DNA of 64,000 bases, from NCBI RefSeq assembly GCF_003023845.1, contig NZ_PYFT01000001.1:2542001-2606000 (forward strand). The letters run 5' to 3'. A model generated the notes under the pieces. It saw only the letters and a list, made by a program, of their open reading frames with translations. It was not told the origin of the DNA and ran no database searches. Below, one piece after another: positions 32,651 through 42,137 of the stretch; within the stretch, counting starts at the first letter, position 1, and the number at the start of each line of letters is the position of its first letter. The position numbers were made by a program, and so were the translations under genes. Source of the DNA: Adhaeribacter arboris. Its GTDB lineage: Bacteria > Bacteroidota > Bacteroidia > Cytophagales > Hymenobacteraceae.

Positions 32651-33822
32651 ATGCTTAACCGCAGAACATTACGAATCAAGGCGATGCAAGCCATCTATGC
32701 CTACATGCAAGCCGAAGGTTCCGATTATCTCCTGGCTCTCGACGAAATAGAGAAAGCCTTTGCCCCCGATTTAAACTCGATGGTAGTACAAGACCGAAAA
32801 AAGTTAGAAGGTCAGAAAAAAATTGCCACCCTCATGTTTAAAGAGTGGTACGAAACCCGGCAGTTCGATACCGAAGAAACCGACAAAGATATTCGCGAAG
32901 CGGTAAACGATGCGATTCGCTATTACCAAAACCAACTAAAGAAAGATTTTAAGTTGTACGGCAGCCAAATGGTACATGCCGTAGAAAAAATTTACGACCA
33001 CTACTTAAGCCTTCTCCAAATTATGGAGGTAGTAGTGCGCTTAATCGAAAACGAAGAAGAGAAAAAAGCCACCCGCTTTACCGAAAAAAAGAACCCAATT
33101 ACAAAATATTCCTGGGCAACCGGGTGGTGCAAAAGCTGCTCGCCAACAAATCGTACCAGCAGCGCCTTATCCGGCGTAATATTAGCTGGGGTTCCGATAC
33201 CGACCAGATCCGGCATTGGTACAAAACGGTATTGAAGCCCAACGAAACGTTTTTAGCTTATCTGGCACAACCCGAACATACCTACGAAGAAGATCACGAG
33301 CTGATTAAGTCTATCTACAAGGAATTAATCTTTAAAGATGAAACTTTGCAGAAGTATTTTGAGGAGCAGGATATGAATTGGGCGGAGAATAAGCCCATTG
33401 TGAAAAGTTTGGTAAATAAAACCATTAAATCTTTAGAGGAAACGTCTGCGGAAGACTTGCCCTTACTGGACCTTTCGCCGAATTGGGAAGACGACAAAGT
33501 ATTTTTTGAGGATTTATATAATCAAACCATCCAGGAAGATGCCACCTACGAAGCATTTATTGTTGCCCAAATTAAAAACTGGGACGTAGATCGGGTAGCT
33601 TTGCTGGACAAAATTATTTTAAAAATGGCCTTGTGCGAAATGCATATTTTCAGAAGCATTCCCGTAAAAGTGACCATTAACGAATATATTGAAATTTCAA
33701 AAATTTACAGTACACCCAAGAGCAAACAGTTTATTAACGGCGTACTGGATAAAATTTCCCAGGAACTCACCGAGAAAGGAGATATCCGGAAATCGGGCCG
33801 GGGATTGATTGACAATAAATAA
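32651..33822 (+). CDS. nusB: Transcription antitermination protein NusB, -1 frameshift
   Basis: NusB joins rRNA antitermination complexes with NusE. Frame 1 (from 32651) ends in ...TEKK and then reads nonsense (NPITKYSW...). The frame used from 33091 gives EPNYKIFLGNRVVQKLL... to 33822. The joined product is about 390 residues, the length usual for Bacteroidota NusB. The C-terminal RNA-binding domain is in the second part (IPVKVTINEYIEISKIYSTPKSKQFINGVLDKI). The shift point is A AAA AAG (33085-33091) in the zero frame, the same heptamer that drives -1 shifting in E. coli dnaX. Deletion of one A from an 8-A run, or a sequence error, would look the same. Confidence 0.8.
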
Positions 33823-33907
33823 ACCCACAAACCAGTTAGACTTTTAAAGTTTCGATTTTTAACCGTAAATTGAGGCTTCAAAAGGCTAATAAGAACCTGT
33901 AATAACT

Positions 33908-34219
33908 ATGAGCAAGAAAGTAACCACTACGCTTTTAGCATTTTTATCCGGGGTAGCTACCGGCGCTGCTTTTGGCGTTTTGTATGCGCCGGATAAAGGC
34001 CGTGAAACCCGCGATCGCTTAAGCTACCAGTTAGATAAATACCGCGACATGCTAAAAGACTTAACCGATCTTTTACGGGACAACCGGGAAACACCGCAAT
34101 CGGCGGCCCGTTCCGAAGGCCAACGCGTAATTAAAGACGCGAAAGATAAAGCCGAAAAATTACTGGGTGATGTAGACCTGCTCATTAGCCAAATTAACAG
34201 CCGTAAGGAAGCCTTATAA
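33908..34219 (+). CDS. YtxH domain-containing protein
   Basis: A 103-residue protein with an N-terminal membrane-associated helix rich in Gly/Ala (TTLLAFLSGVATGAAFGVLYAPDKGRETR), the YtxH signature, and a charged helical C-terminus. Typical of small stress-linked envelope proteins; exact role unknown. It follows nusB on the same strand and may share its transcript. Confidence 0.85.
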   Translation: MSKKVTTTLLAFLSGVATGAAFGVLYAPDKGRETRDRLSYQLDKYRDMLKDLTDLLRDNRETPQSAARSEGQRVIKDAKDKAEKLLGDVDLLISQINSRKEAL

Positions 34220-34311
34220 ATTTAGTTATTAGTTGTTGGTTCTTAGTTGTTTGATTGAGGTCAATTGATAAACTAACAACCAGCAACTAACAACCCACAA
34301 CCATGTAAACT
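34220..34311. repeat. Imperfect inverted repeat in an intergenic gap
   Basis: TTAGTTGTTGG-like motifs on the left and CCAGCAACTAA-like motifs on the right form a long imperfect hairpin. Function unknown. Confidence 0.4.
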
Positions 34312-35313
34312 ATGAAACAAATAACCTTAATTCCCGGCGACGGCATTGGTCCAGAGATTACGGAGGCGGTAAAAACAATTTTTGCGGCCGCCAAGGTGCC
34401 GGTTACCTGGGAAGAAGAAAATGCCGGACAAACTACTTACACCCTTAACGGGCAATTAATCCCGGTTTCCCTGATTGCTTCCCTGAATAAAAACCGGATT
34501 GCGCTAAAAGGACCCATTACTACGCCGGTTGGTGGGGGTTTTAAAAGCATAAATGTTACCTTGCGCCAAATGTTCGATTTGTACCAGAACGTGCGGCCCG
34601 CCAAAAGCACCGTTGGCATTGAAACCCCTTTTAAACACGTAGATATAGTATTGTTCCGCGAAAATACCGAAGGCTTGTACTCTGGTCTGGAGTTTTACGA
34701 CGAACGCCACGGAATTGCCGACGCTATTGCCCGCGTTACGAAAGAAGGCTGCGATAAAATATGCCGGGCGGCTTTTGAATATGCGCGCAAGCACAACCGC
34801 AAAAAAGTAACGGTGGTACATAAAGCTAATATTTTAAAATTAGCCGGAAGTTTATTTATTAACGCCGCCAAAACTATTGCCCCGGAATATCCCGAAATTA
34901 CCCTCGACGATAAAATTATCGATAATATGTGCATGCAGCTGGTAAATAAGCCGGAGCAGTTTGATGTATTGGTTACTACTAACTTGTTCGGAGATATTTT
35001 ATCAGATTTATGCGCGGGTTTAGTGGGCGGTTTAGGTGTGGTAGCGGGAGCTAATATTGGTAAAGATATGGCCATTTTTGAGGCGGTACACGGTTCGGCT
35101 CCGGATATTGCCGGTAAGGGCATTGCCAACCCGACGGCACTTTTACGCTCGGCGATTATGATGCTGCATCATATTGAAGAACACGATTACGCCAACCGTA
35201 TTGAAGCCGCCATGGACGAAACCTTCCGAAACCGGGAACAATGCACCGGCGATTTGGGCGGTAAAGCCAGCACCATGGAATTTGCGCAAAACGTAATTTC
35301 TCATTTGAAATAA
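34312..35313 (+). CDS. NAD-dependent isocitrate dehydrogenase
   Basis: A 333-residue member of the isocitrate/isopropylmalate dehydrogenase family. Substrate-binding residues lie in FKSINVTLR, RPAKS and FRENTEGLYSGLE; the catalytic Lys is in VVHKANILK; metal-binding Asp residues are in NLFGDILSDLCAG. EAVHGSAPDIAGKGIANP forms the NAD site and argues for NAD rather than NADP. Converts isocitrate to 2-oxoglutarate in the citrate cycle. The start is supported by the strand ITLIPGDGIGPE. Confidence 0.88.
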   Translation: MKQITLIPGDGIGPEITEAVKTIFAAAKVPVTWEEENAGQTTYTLNGQLIPVSLIASLNKNRIALKGPITTPVGGGFKSINVTLRQMFDLYQNVRPAKSTVGIETPFKHVDIVLFRENTEGLYSGLEFYDERHGIADAIARVTKEGCDKICRAAFEYARKHNRKKVTVVHKANILKLAGSLFINAAKTIAPEYPEITLDDKIIDNMCMQLVNKPEQFDVLVTTNLFGDILSDLCAGLVGGLGVVAGANIGKDMAIFEAVHGSAPDIAGKGIANPTALLRSAIMMLHHIEEHDYANRIEAAMDETFRNREQCTGDLGGKASTMEFAQNVISHLK

Positions 35314-35480
35314 TTTTGGGATCGGATTCGTCTAATTTCTGTAAAATAGATTTGTTTCGGCTAAATTTACTTAGATGCACGGCTTAAAGCTGCATTCAAA
35401 AAAATGAGCCGTAATACGCAAAATTTAAATTTATCTTACAAGAAGAAATAAGGTAAAATTCATACTTTACCCGAACAAAT

Positions 35481-35512
35481 TTTTATCTTATTCCAATAGA
35501 ATTTTAAATTTG
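35481..35512 (+). promoter_or_regulatory. Bacteroidota-type promoter for the DUF1573 operon
   Basis: TTTT, 20 nt, then TAAATTTG (35505-35512), a full match to TAnnTTTG. It lies 88 nt before the ATG. Confidence 0.6.
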
Positions 35513-35599
35513 CCTATTGTTCGCACGCAAAAGTTAAGGAAAGTAACCGTTTCATCCATATAGTTCAAAACATTCACTTACAATGTATTTTATAAAAAA

Positions 35600-36127
35600 A
35601 TGAAAGTAACTAAACTTTATGCTGGCTTATTGGCAGTAGCCTTACTGACCGCCAGCTGCGATAATTTACAAAACAAAACCGAAGGCGAAAACGCAACTGC
35701 TTCCGCGGAAACCTCTACGCCTACCGAAGCGACAGTGGCCAATCCTAACCTTACAAACGGAACGGAAATTTCTAACGCCGATGCGCCGGTAATGACCTTC
35801 GCGGAAATGGAACACGATTTTGGTGATATCAAGCCTGGTTCGGTAGTAAAACATACGTTTACGTTTAAAAATACCGGCAAATCTCCTTTAATTATTTCTA
35901 ATGCTTCGGCTACCTGCGGTTGTACGGTGCCCGAGTGGCCAAAAGAACCAGTAGCACCCGGTGCCGAAGGTAAAATAGATGTTCAGTTTGATAGCCACGG
36001 TAAATCCGGTCAGGTTTCTAAAACCATAACCATCCAGGCCAATACCCAGCCATCTACCAACCAGATTGCCATCAAAACCAATATTTTACCCGATCCGGCG
36101 GCGAATGGTCCGTTAAGAGCCCAATAA
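35600..36127 (+). CDS. DUF1573 lipoprotein
   Basis: A 175-residue protein with a lipoprotein signal (AGLLAVALLTASC). The mature part after a Thr-rich linker is a DUF1573 Ig-like domain: FAEMEHDFGDIKPGSVVKHTFTFKNTGKSPLIISN, with ATCGCTVPEWPKEP containing its conserved Cys pair. Cell-envelope protein of unknown function, common in Bacteroidota and often near yajC. Confidence 0.9.
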   Translation: MKVTKLYAGLLAVALLTASCDNLQNKTEGENATASAETSTPTEATVANPNLTNGTEISNADAPVMTFAEMEHDFGDIKPGSVVKHTFTFKNTGKSPLIISNASATCGCTVPEWPKEPVAPGAEGKIDVQFDSHGKSGQVSKTITIQANTQPSTNQIAIKTNILPDPAANGPLRAQ

Positions 36128-36137
36128 TTATACGAGC

Positions 36138-36446
36138 ATGTGGCATTTATTATTACAAATTAATACCCCTAACAACCTTTCCAATATCCTTTTTATTGGA
36201 GCAATTGTGCTCGTATTCTATTTTTTCATGATCCGGCCGCAACAGAAAAAAGTGAGCGATGCCAAAAAGTTTCGGGAGTCACTTTCTAAAGGAATGAATG
36301 TGGTTACCATTGGTGGTTTGCACGGGAAACTCGTGGAAATTAGTGATACCACTGTTTGGATTGAAGTAGATAAGGGACTGCGACTTAAATTTGATAAATC
36401 TGCCATTGCGGTAGAATCCACCACGAAAGCGAACGAAAAAGCTTAA
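36138..36446 (+). CDS. yajC: Preprotein translocase subunit YajC
   Basis: A 102-residue membrane protein. A single helix (ILFIGAIVLVFYFFMIRPQQKK) is followed by the conserved QQKK...GMNVVTIGGLHGKL segment. YajC associates with SecDF in the inner membrane. It lies 10 nt after the DUF1573 gene. Confidence 0.92.
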   Translation: MWHLLLQINTPNNLSNILFIGAIVLVFYFFMIRPQQKKVSDAKKFRESLSKGMNVVTIGGLHGKLVEISDTTVWIEVDKGLRLKFDKSAIAVESTTKANEKA

Positions 36447-36447
36447 A

Positions 36448-37443
36448 TTGCCATTAACAGGAGCCAAAAATATCGTTCTGTGGTTTTTAAAACCATTTCA
36501 CGGCCGGGAACAATACTGGCGGGTAGTGCTGCTATGCTTCATGGCAGCCTCTACCTTTTGGCTCTTAAATGCATTAAATAAAAATTACACTAACATCCGG
36601 ATTACCTATCCGGTCCGGTTTGTTTACGATCAGCGGGAATACATTCCTTTACAGCCTTTACCCGAAGAAATTGTATTGAATGTAAGCGGTAAAGGCTGGA
36701 AATTACTGCGCAAATACCTGATGCTGGACGTGCAACCCGCCGATATTCCCATGGAAGGGTTAATCCGGCAAAGATCGGTTTCGGCTAATTTATTTCGGTC
36801 TAACGTAGCTAACTCTCTGGATGGTCTGCAACTTAACTTTATTGTGACGGATAGTCTCCGCTTTAAATTTGATAAGCAGATAAAACGTAAAATTCCTTTA
36901 GCCATAGATACTTTGCATTTGCCCATTAATGCAAATTACGCGATAGAAAAACCTATTACTATTACTCCCAGCGAAGTAGAATTTGAAGGTCCGGCCTCGG
37001 TATTAGATTCTTTGCCCAATCCATTCATACTTTCCGTACCTAAAAAACCTATCACCGGCCCGTTCAAAAGTTACGTGCCAATTGATTTTCCGTATAAAGG
37101 TTTGGTAAAAAGTGATATTGTAGAAGCCGAAATTGCTTTCAACGTAAAACAACTGGCCTGGCAAAATCTGGTAATGACTCCTAATCTACAAAACAAACCA
37201 ACCGATTCTGTTACCATGCAACCGGCGGCCGTTAGTATTAGATATGGTTTCTTGCCGGAACAGGCTGCCCAAATTGATTTAACCAAATTCTCCCTGATCG
37301 CAAATTATGCAGAGTTAAATCCGAAAGATTCTACGGTAAATGTAGAAATAACGGAAAAACCAGTTTACGTGAAGCGAGTAACGCTGCAGCCTAATAAAAT
37401 TAAAATTATTCCGGTGGTAAAACTTACCCGTTCGACCAAGTAG
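36448..37443 (+). CDS. YbbR-like (CdaR) domain protein
   Basis: A 331-residue protein that starts with TTG directly after the yajC stop. One N-terminal membrane helix (VVLLCFMAASTFWLLNAL) anchors tandem YbbR-like repeats (VRFVYDQREYIPLQPLPEEIVLNVSGKGW; ITPSEVEFEGPASVLDSL). In Firmicutes YbbR/CdaR controls a diadenylate cyclase; here only the domain is recognised. It ends 1 nt before coaE. Confidence 0.82.
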   Translation: MPLTGAKNIVLWFLKPFHGREQYWRVVLLCFMAASTFWLLNALNKNYTNIRITYPVRFVYDQREYIPLQPLPEEIVLNVSGKGWKLLRKYLMLDVQPADIPMEGLIRQRSVSANLFRSNVANSLDGLQLNFIVTDSLRFKFDKQIKRKIPLAIDTLHLPINANYAIEKPITITPSEVEFEGPASVLDSLPNPFILSVPKKPITGPFKSYVPIDFPYKGLVKSDIVEAEIAFNVKQLAWQNLVMTPNLQNKPTDSVTMQPAAVSIRYGFLPEQAAQIDLTKFSLIANYAELNPKDSTVNVEITEKPVYVKRVTLQPNKIKIIPVVKLTRSTK

Positions 37444-37444
37444 C

Positions 37445-38071
37445 ATGTTAAAAGTTGGAATAACCGGAGGAATCGGTTCGGGTAAGAGTTTAATTTGCCG
37501 TTTTTTTGAGTTACTGAACATACCGGTTTACGACTCCGATTACCGGGCTAAGTGGGTCATGCAGCACCATCTGGGCTTGCGCCAGGAATTACTGGATGCA
37601 TTTGGGCTTCAGGCTTTTGATGGCGAAACCGGGCAATTAAACCGAAAGTACTTAGCGCAACTGGTATTTAATAATCCGGAAAAATTAACTCTGCTCAACA
37701 ATTTGGTTCACCCGCGGGTAAAACAAGATTTTATTGACTGGGCCGATTCGCAAACAAATGTTTCTTACCTGATTAAAGAAGCCGCTTTAATGTACGAAAC
37801 CGAAGCGCACAAACAGGTAGACAAAATGGTATTGGTAATAGCCCCAATTCCTCTTAGGCTGGCCCGCACGCAAAAACGCGATCCGCACCGCACCATCGCG
37901 GATGTGGAAGCTATTATGCAAAAGCAACTCGACGACTCCGAAAAATTAAAAAAAGCAGATTTTGTAATTTACAACGATGAACAACAATTAGTTATTCCGC
38001 AGGTTTTAGCTATTCACGCGCAGTTACTTGCTTTGGCCCCCAATTTTACCGCAGGTATTAATCTTCTTTAA
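37445..38071 (+). CDS. coaE: Dephospho-CoA kinase
   Basis: A 208-residue enzyme that phosphorylates dephospho-CoA in the last step of coenzyme A synthesis. P-loop GGIGSGKS at 8-15; YDSDYRAKWVM and LVHPRVKQDF are family motifs. End of the DUF1573-yajC-YbbR-coaE operon. Confidence 0.93.
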   Translation: MLKVGITGGIGSGKSLICRFFELLNIPVYDSDYRAKWVMQHHLGLRQELLDAFGLQAFDGETGQLNRKYLAQLVFNNPEKLTLLNNLVHPRVKQDFIDWADSQTNVSYLIKEAALMYETEAHKQVDKMVLVIAPIPLRLARTQKRDPHRTIADVEAIMQKQLDDSEKLKKADFVIYNDEQQLVIPQVLAIHAQLLALAPNFTAGINLL

Positions 38072-38138
38072 AGTAATTTTCAACAAAATTATCTACTGGC
38101 AACTTTCTTATTTTCTAAAAAAGCTGCCGGTAGAAATC

Positions 38139-38173
38139 CATTATTTGCCTTTTACCTGTCGCGGTAAATAATG
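38139..38173. terminator. Convergent hairpin between coaE and mannonate dehydratase
   Basis: CATTATTTGCC / GGTAAATAATG, one mismatch, between convergent genes. No long T run. Confidence 0.5.
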
Positions 38174-38186
38174 TTAGCTGTTGTTT

Positions 38187-39356
38187 TTAATCCCAACCCT
38201 CGGAACGGCAAATCCCTAATTCCAAACCTCTTAGTTCCGCTAAACCCCGCAACCGCCCAATAGCCGAATATCCCGGGTTGGTAACTTTTGCTAAATCGTC
38301 CAGCATTTGGTGGCCGTGGTCGGGGCGGAACGGAATGCGCTCCGCTACTTGCTGTTGAATGGTAAGAATTTCTTTTACCACCGCGTACATATCTACATCG
38401 CCGTCTAAGTGGTCGGCTTCGTAAAAGTTACCGTGCTCGTCTTTGGCCACATTCCGTAAATGCACAAAATGTATCCGGTTACCTATTTGCTTTGCCATTT
38501 CGGGCAAATTGTTGTTTGGATTAGCGCCCAACGACCCGGTACAAAAACAAATACCATTGGCTGGGCTAGGCACGGACTCCAGAATGTAATTTAAATCGTC
38601 GGCGGTACTTACCACCCGGGGCAGCCCTAAAATATGAAAAGGCGGATCGTCCGGGTGAATGGCTAACTTAATACCTGCTTCCTCCGCCACCGGGGTTATT
38701 TCCTGCAGAAAATATTTTAAATTTTCGCGTAAAACCGAACGATCCATATCTTTATAACGAGCCAGGTTGTCCCGCATTTCTGCCAGCGTTTGCTTTTGCT
38801 CCCCCGGAATACCAAACATCACAATATAAGCTAATTGGTCCAGTTTCTCCGGGGTATATTCCTTAAACCGTTTTTCAGCTTCTTGCGCCACATATTCCGG
38901 ATAATCTTTTTGGGCGTTGGGCCGCTCCAATAAGTGGATATCAAAAACGGCCAGGTCGAACCAATTAAAATATAAAGCCTTAGAACCGTCCGGCATTACC
39001 AGGTTCAGGTCGGTACGAGTCCAGTCGTTTACGGGCATAAAATTGTACGTTACAATCTTAATTCCGCAGGAGGCTATGTTGCGTAACGACTCTTTGTACA
39101 AATCAATGTAGTGCTGGTAATCGCCGGTGCGGGTTTTAATACTTTCGTGTACGGTTACACTTTCTACTACGTCCCAGGTTAAACCATACGCTTCTATTTC
39201 CTGTTGGCGTTTTCTAATTTCCTCTACCGGCCAAATTGCTCCGTGCGGTACGTGGTGCAAAGCCGTTACAATTCCTTCGGCGCCGGTTTGGCGGATGTCC
39301 TGCAGCGTTACCGGATCGGCGGGCCCGAACCAACGCCAAGTTTGTCTTAATTTCAT
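38187..39356 (-). CDS. uxuA: Mannonate dehydratase
   Basis: A 390-residue enzyme (start at the Met of MKLRQTWRWFGP; a longer frame to 39404 adds 16 unlikely residues). TIM-barrel family motifs include LHHVPHGAIWP, LAIHPDDPP, CTGSLGANPNNN and FVHLRN. It dehydrates D-mannonate to 2-keto-3-deoxygluconate in hexuronate breakdown, so it fits the neighbouring alpha-glucuronidase that releases (methyl)glucuronate. Divergent from that gene. Confidence 0.92.
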   Translation of the reverse strand: MKLRQTWRWFGPADPVTLQDIRQTGAEGIVTALHHVPHGAIWPVEEIRKRQQEIEAYGLTWDVVESVTVHESIKTRTGDYQHYIDLYKESLRNIASCGIKIVTYNFMPVNDWTRTDLNLVMPDGSKALYFNWFDLAVFDIHLLERPNAQKDYPEYVAQEAEKRFKEYTPEKLDQLAYIVMFGIPGEQKQTLAEMRDNLARYKDMDRSVLRENLKYFLQEITPVAEEAGIKLAIHPDDPPFHILGLPRVVSTADDLNYILESVPSPANGICFCTGSLGANPNNNLPEMAKQIGNRIHFVHLRNVAKDEHGNFYEADHLDGDVDMYAVVKEILTIQQQVAERIPFRPDHGHQMLDDLAKVTNPGYSAIGRLRGLAELRGLELGICRSEGWD

Positions 39357-39705
39357 AGCGTAGTGTGTAAAGTTTAACTCCCGAAAGTAGCGCAAAGCAA
39401 GCATTTACCCAAATTAAGCTTTAGGTTATGGCTTCCTTATTTTACCCGGCAAGCAAATACCTCCGATTTCTTCAAAATACAGAATCTATAGTAAAATTTA
39501 CGGCTTTGTTTTCATCATTAAAGCCCACTAAAAATTAAAAAGCAGGTTAGCAGTTAATTTTCTGAAATGTCTGACAGTTGAAATCAGAGAAAGCTGTAAA
39601 TTTAAATTTGCTTGACAAGTATCTATTTGGTTTAGGGTAATTACTAGCAGCTTTTAAGAAATTTAAAAATATTCCCGAATTAAATACCGGCTCAAAATAC
39701 AACTT
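39357..39705. promoter_or_regulatory. Divergent promoter region uxuA / GH67
   Basis: A 349-bp AT-rich region between two divergent sugar genes. It must hold both promoters; I cannot point to a clear operator. Confidence 0.35.
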
Positions 39706-41868
39706 ATGAAATTTAGATTTTTATCTGTTATCCTGGTTTTCTTGTTTACCATCAGCCTAAGGTTAACCTCTTTTGCGGACGATGGATACCGGCTTTGGCA
39801 GCGCTACGATTTAATTAAAGATGCGCAAAAGCGCCAGTACTATCAGGAAAACACAACTGGTTTGCTGATGGAAGGTAACTCCCCTACCCTAACGGCGGCC
39901 CGGCAGGAATTAGAAATGGCAATATCCGGATTATTGGGCAAGCCTTTACGTTCTTCGACTGCTATTGCTTCGGGAGTCTTAGTATTGGGAACTCCGCAAA
40001 ACTCACCCGTTATTAAAAGCTTAAATTTAGCTTCTAAGTTAGTTCCGCTGGGTTCGGAAGGTTTTTTAATTTTATCTACTACGGTTAATAATAAGAAAGC
40101 TACCGTTATTACCGCCAACTCCGATGTTGGGGTTTTATACGGTACGTTCCATTTTTTAAAATTATTGCAAACCCAACAGGATATCAATAATTTAGCTATC
40201 AGCAGCGCGCCCAAAATTAAAAACCGAATACTAAATCACTGGGATAATCTGGATCGCACCGTGGAACGCGGTTACGCTGGTTTTTCGATTTGGGATTGGC
40301 ATAGACTGCCGGATTACATCGACCAACGCTATTTAGATTACGCGCGAGCCAACGCTTCTATCGGGATAAATGGCACGGTGCTGACGAACGTAAACGCTAA
40401 TGCTTTAATTTTAACCAAAGATTATTTAATAAAAGTTAAAGCTCTGGCCGATGCTTTTCGCCCGTACGGTTTAAAAGTTTATTTAACCGCTCGTTTTAGC
40501 GCCCCCATCGAAATTGGTAAACTTAAAACTGCCGACCCGCTGGATCCGGAGGTAAAAACCTGGTGGAAAAACAAAGCCGCAGAAGTTTATTCGTACGTGC
40601 CTGATTTTGGTGGTTTTCTGGTAAAAGCTAATTCGGAAGGGCAACCCGGCCCGCAGAACTACGGGCGTAACCACGCCGACGGGGCCAATATGCTGGCCGA
40701 TGCAATAGCCGATAAAGGCGGCATTGTGATGTGGCGGGCCTTTGTGTACGACAACAAAGTACCCGACGACCGGGCCAAACAAGCCTTCACCGAATTTAAA
40801 CCACTGGATGGCAGCTTCCGGAAAAATGTGCTGGTACAAGTAAAAAATGGTCCGATTGATTTTCAACCGCGCGAGCCATTCCATCCTTTATTCGGTGCTA
40901 TGCCGAAAACGCCTTTAATGATGGAATTTCAGATAACCCAGGAATATTTGGGTCAGGCGACCAACCTGGTTTACCAGGCGCCGCTGTACAAAGAAACCTT
41001 AGACGCTGATACCTACGTAAAGGGAGCCGGCTCCACGGTAGCTAAAGTAATAGACGGCAGTTTGCACCACTACCAACTCACCGGCATTGCGGGGGTATCC
41101 AATATCGGCAACGACCGTAACTGGACCGGTCACTTATTCGGGCAGGCTAATTGGTATTGCTTTGGCCGGCTAGCTTGGGATCCTACTTTATCTTCGGAGA
41201 AAATAGCCGACGAGTGGTTACGCATGACCTTTACGAACGAAACAGCTTTTCTGAATCCAATAAAAAACTTGATGCTGCAGTCCCGGGAAACTCTGGTAAA
41301 TTACATGACGCCTCTCGGTTTACACCACATCATGGGCTACAGCCACCATTACGGCCCTGGTCCCTGGATTAAAGATAAGCAACGCGCTGATTGGACTTCG
41401 GTATACTACCACAAGGCCACTGCGGAAGGCATCGGTTTTGATCGTACTCCCACTGGCAGCAATGCCCTTGCGCAATATTCCCCGGCTATTCAACAAAAAT
41501 TTGGCAATCCACAAACGTGCCCCGAAGAATTTCTGCTTTGGTTCCATCACTTAAAATGGGATTACAAAGTTAAATCCGGCCGTACTTTATGGGGCGAAAT
41601 CTGTCAGCGTTATTACCAGGGCGCCGCCGAAGTGGGTAAGATGCGGCAAACCTGGCAAACCATCCAAGCTTTTGTAGACGCCGAAAGATTTAACCACGTA
41701 AAAATGTTACTGAATATTCAGGAGAAAGAAGCCCGTTGGTGGCGCGATGCCTGCGTACTTTATTTTCAAACATTCTCCGGTCGGCCTATTCCGGCCGGTT
41801 TAGAAAAACCAACTCAAAACTTGGATTATTATGTAAGCCAAGACCCTAAATTTGTACCCGGCAATTAA
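39706..41868 (+). CDS. Alpha-glucuronidase, GH67
   Basis: A 720-residue enzyme with a signal peptide (LSVILVFLFTISLRLTSFAD). GH67 residues: LNHWDNLDRTVERGYAG at the barrel start, the acid Glu in KANSEGQPGPQ, and base candidates Asp in GPIDFQPREP and Glu in MEFQITQEYLG. The C-terminal helical domain is present. It removes 4-O-methylglucuronic acid from xylo-oligosaccharides, most likely in the periplasm, after the xylanase. Confidence 0.93.
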   Translation: MKFRFLSVILVFLFTISLRLTSFADDGYRLWQRYDLIKDAQKRQYYQENTTGLLMEGNSPTLTAARQELEMAISGLLGKPLRSSTAIASGVLVLGTPQNSPVIKSLNLASKLVPLGSEGFLILSTTVNNKKATVITANSDVGVLYGTFHFLKLLQTQQDINNLAISSAPKIKNRILNHWDNLDRTVERGYAGFSIWDWHRLPDYIDQRYLDYARANASIGINGTVLTNVNANALILTKDYLIKVKALADAFRPYGLKVYLTARFSAPIEIGKLKTADPLDPEVKTWWKNKAAEVYSYVPDFGGFLVKANSEGQPGPQNYGRNHADGANMLADAIADKGGIVMWRAFVYDNKVPDDRAKQAFTEFKPLDGSFRKNVLVQVKNGPIDFQPREPFHPLFGAMPKTPLMMEFQITQEYLGQATNLVYQAPLYKETLDADTYVKGAGSTVAKVIDGSLHHYQLTGIAGVSNIGNDRNWTGHLFGQANWYCFGRLAWDPTLSSEKIADEWLRMTFTNETAFLNPIKNLMLQSRETLVNYMTPLGLHHIMGYSHHYGPGPWIKDKQRADWTSVYYHKATAEGIGFDRTPTGSNALAQYSPAIQQKFGNPQTCPEEFLLWFHHLKWDYKVKSGRTLWGEICQRYYQGAAEVGKMRQTWQTIQAFVDAERFNHVKMLLNIQEKEARWWRDACVLYFQTFSGRPIPAGLEKPTQNLDYYVSQDPKFVPGN

Positions 41869-42137
41869 AGTGGGGGTTTTAAGTGCTACGTTTTACCTTC
41901 AAAAACTTTTGAATGAAATGCTTAAAATTTACTTGCTACTTATTAGACATTTGCCGGGGAGTTGTATTTTTCAACCAAGTAGTATAAATAACTGTTAGTA
42001 GAAACGGATTAACTCCGTAAAAACTGTTACTTCCGCCGGGTCAGGCGTTATCACCTGACTTGGCGGAGAAACGTACCCTTTGTTTTGTAAAACGTATTAC
42101 TTATTACCTATAACCTACTACTTATTTTACCTTTCAC
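41869..42137. other. Intergenic region GH67 to GH10
   Basis: It contains a hairpin around 42037-42068 (CCGGGTCAGGCGTTATCACCTGACTTGG-type complementarity) that may terminate the first gene. A TA/CC-rich stretch before the xylanase has the repetitive look of other gaps here. Confidence 0.35.
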
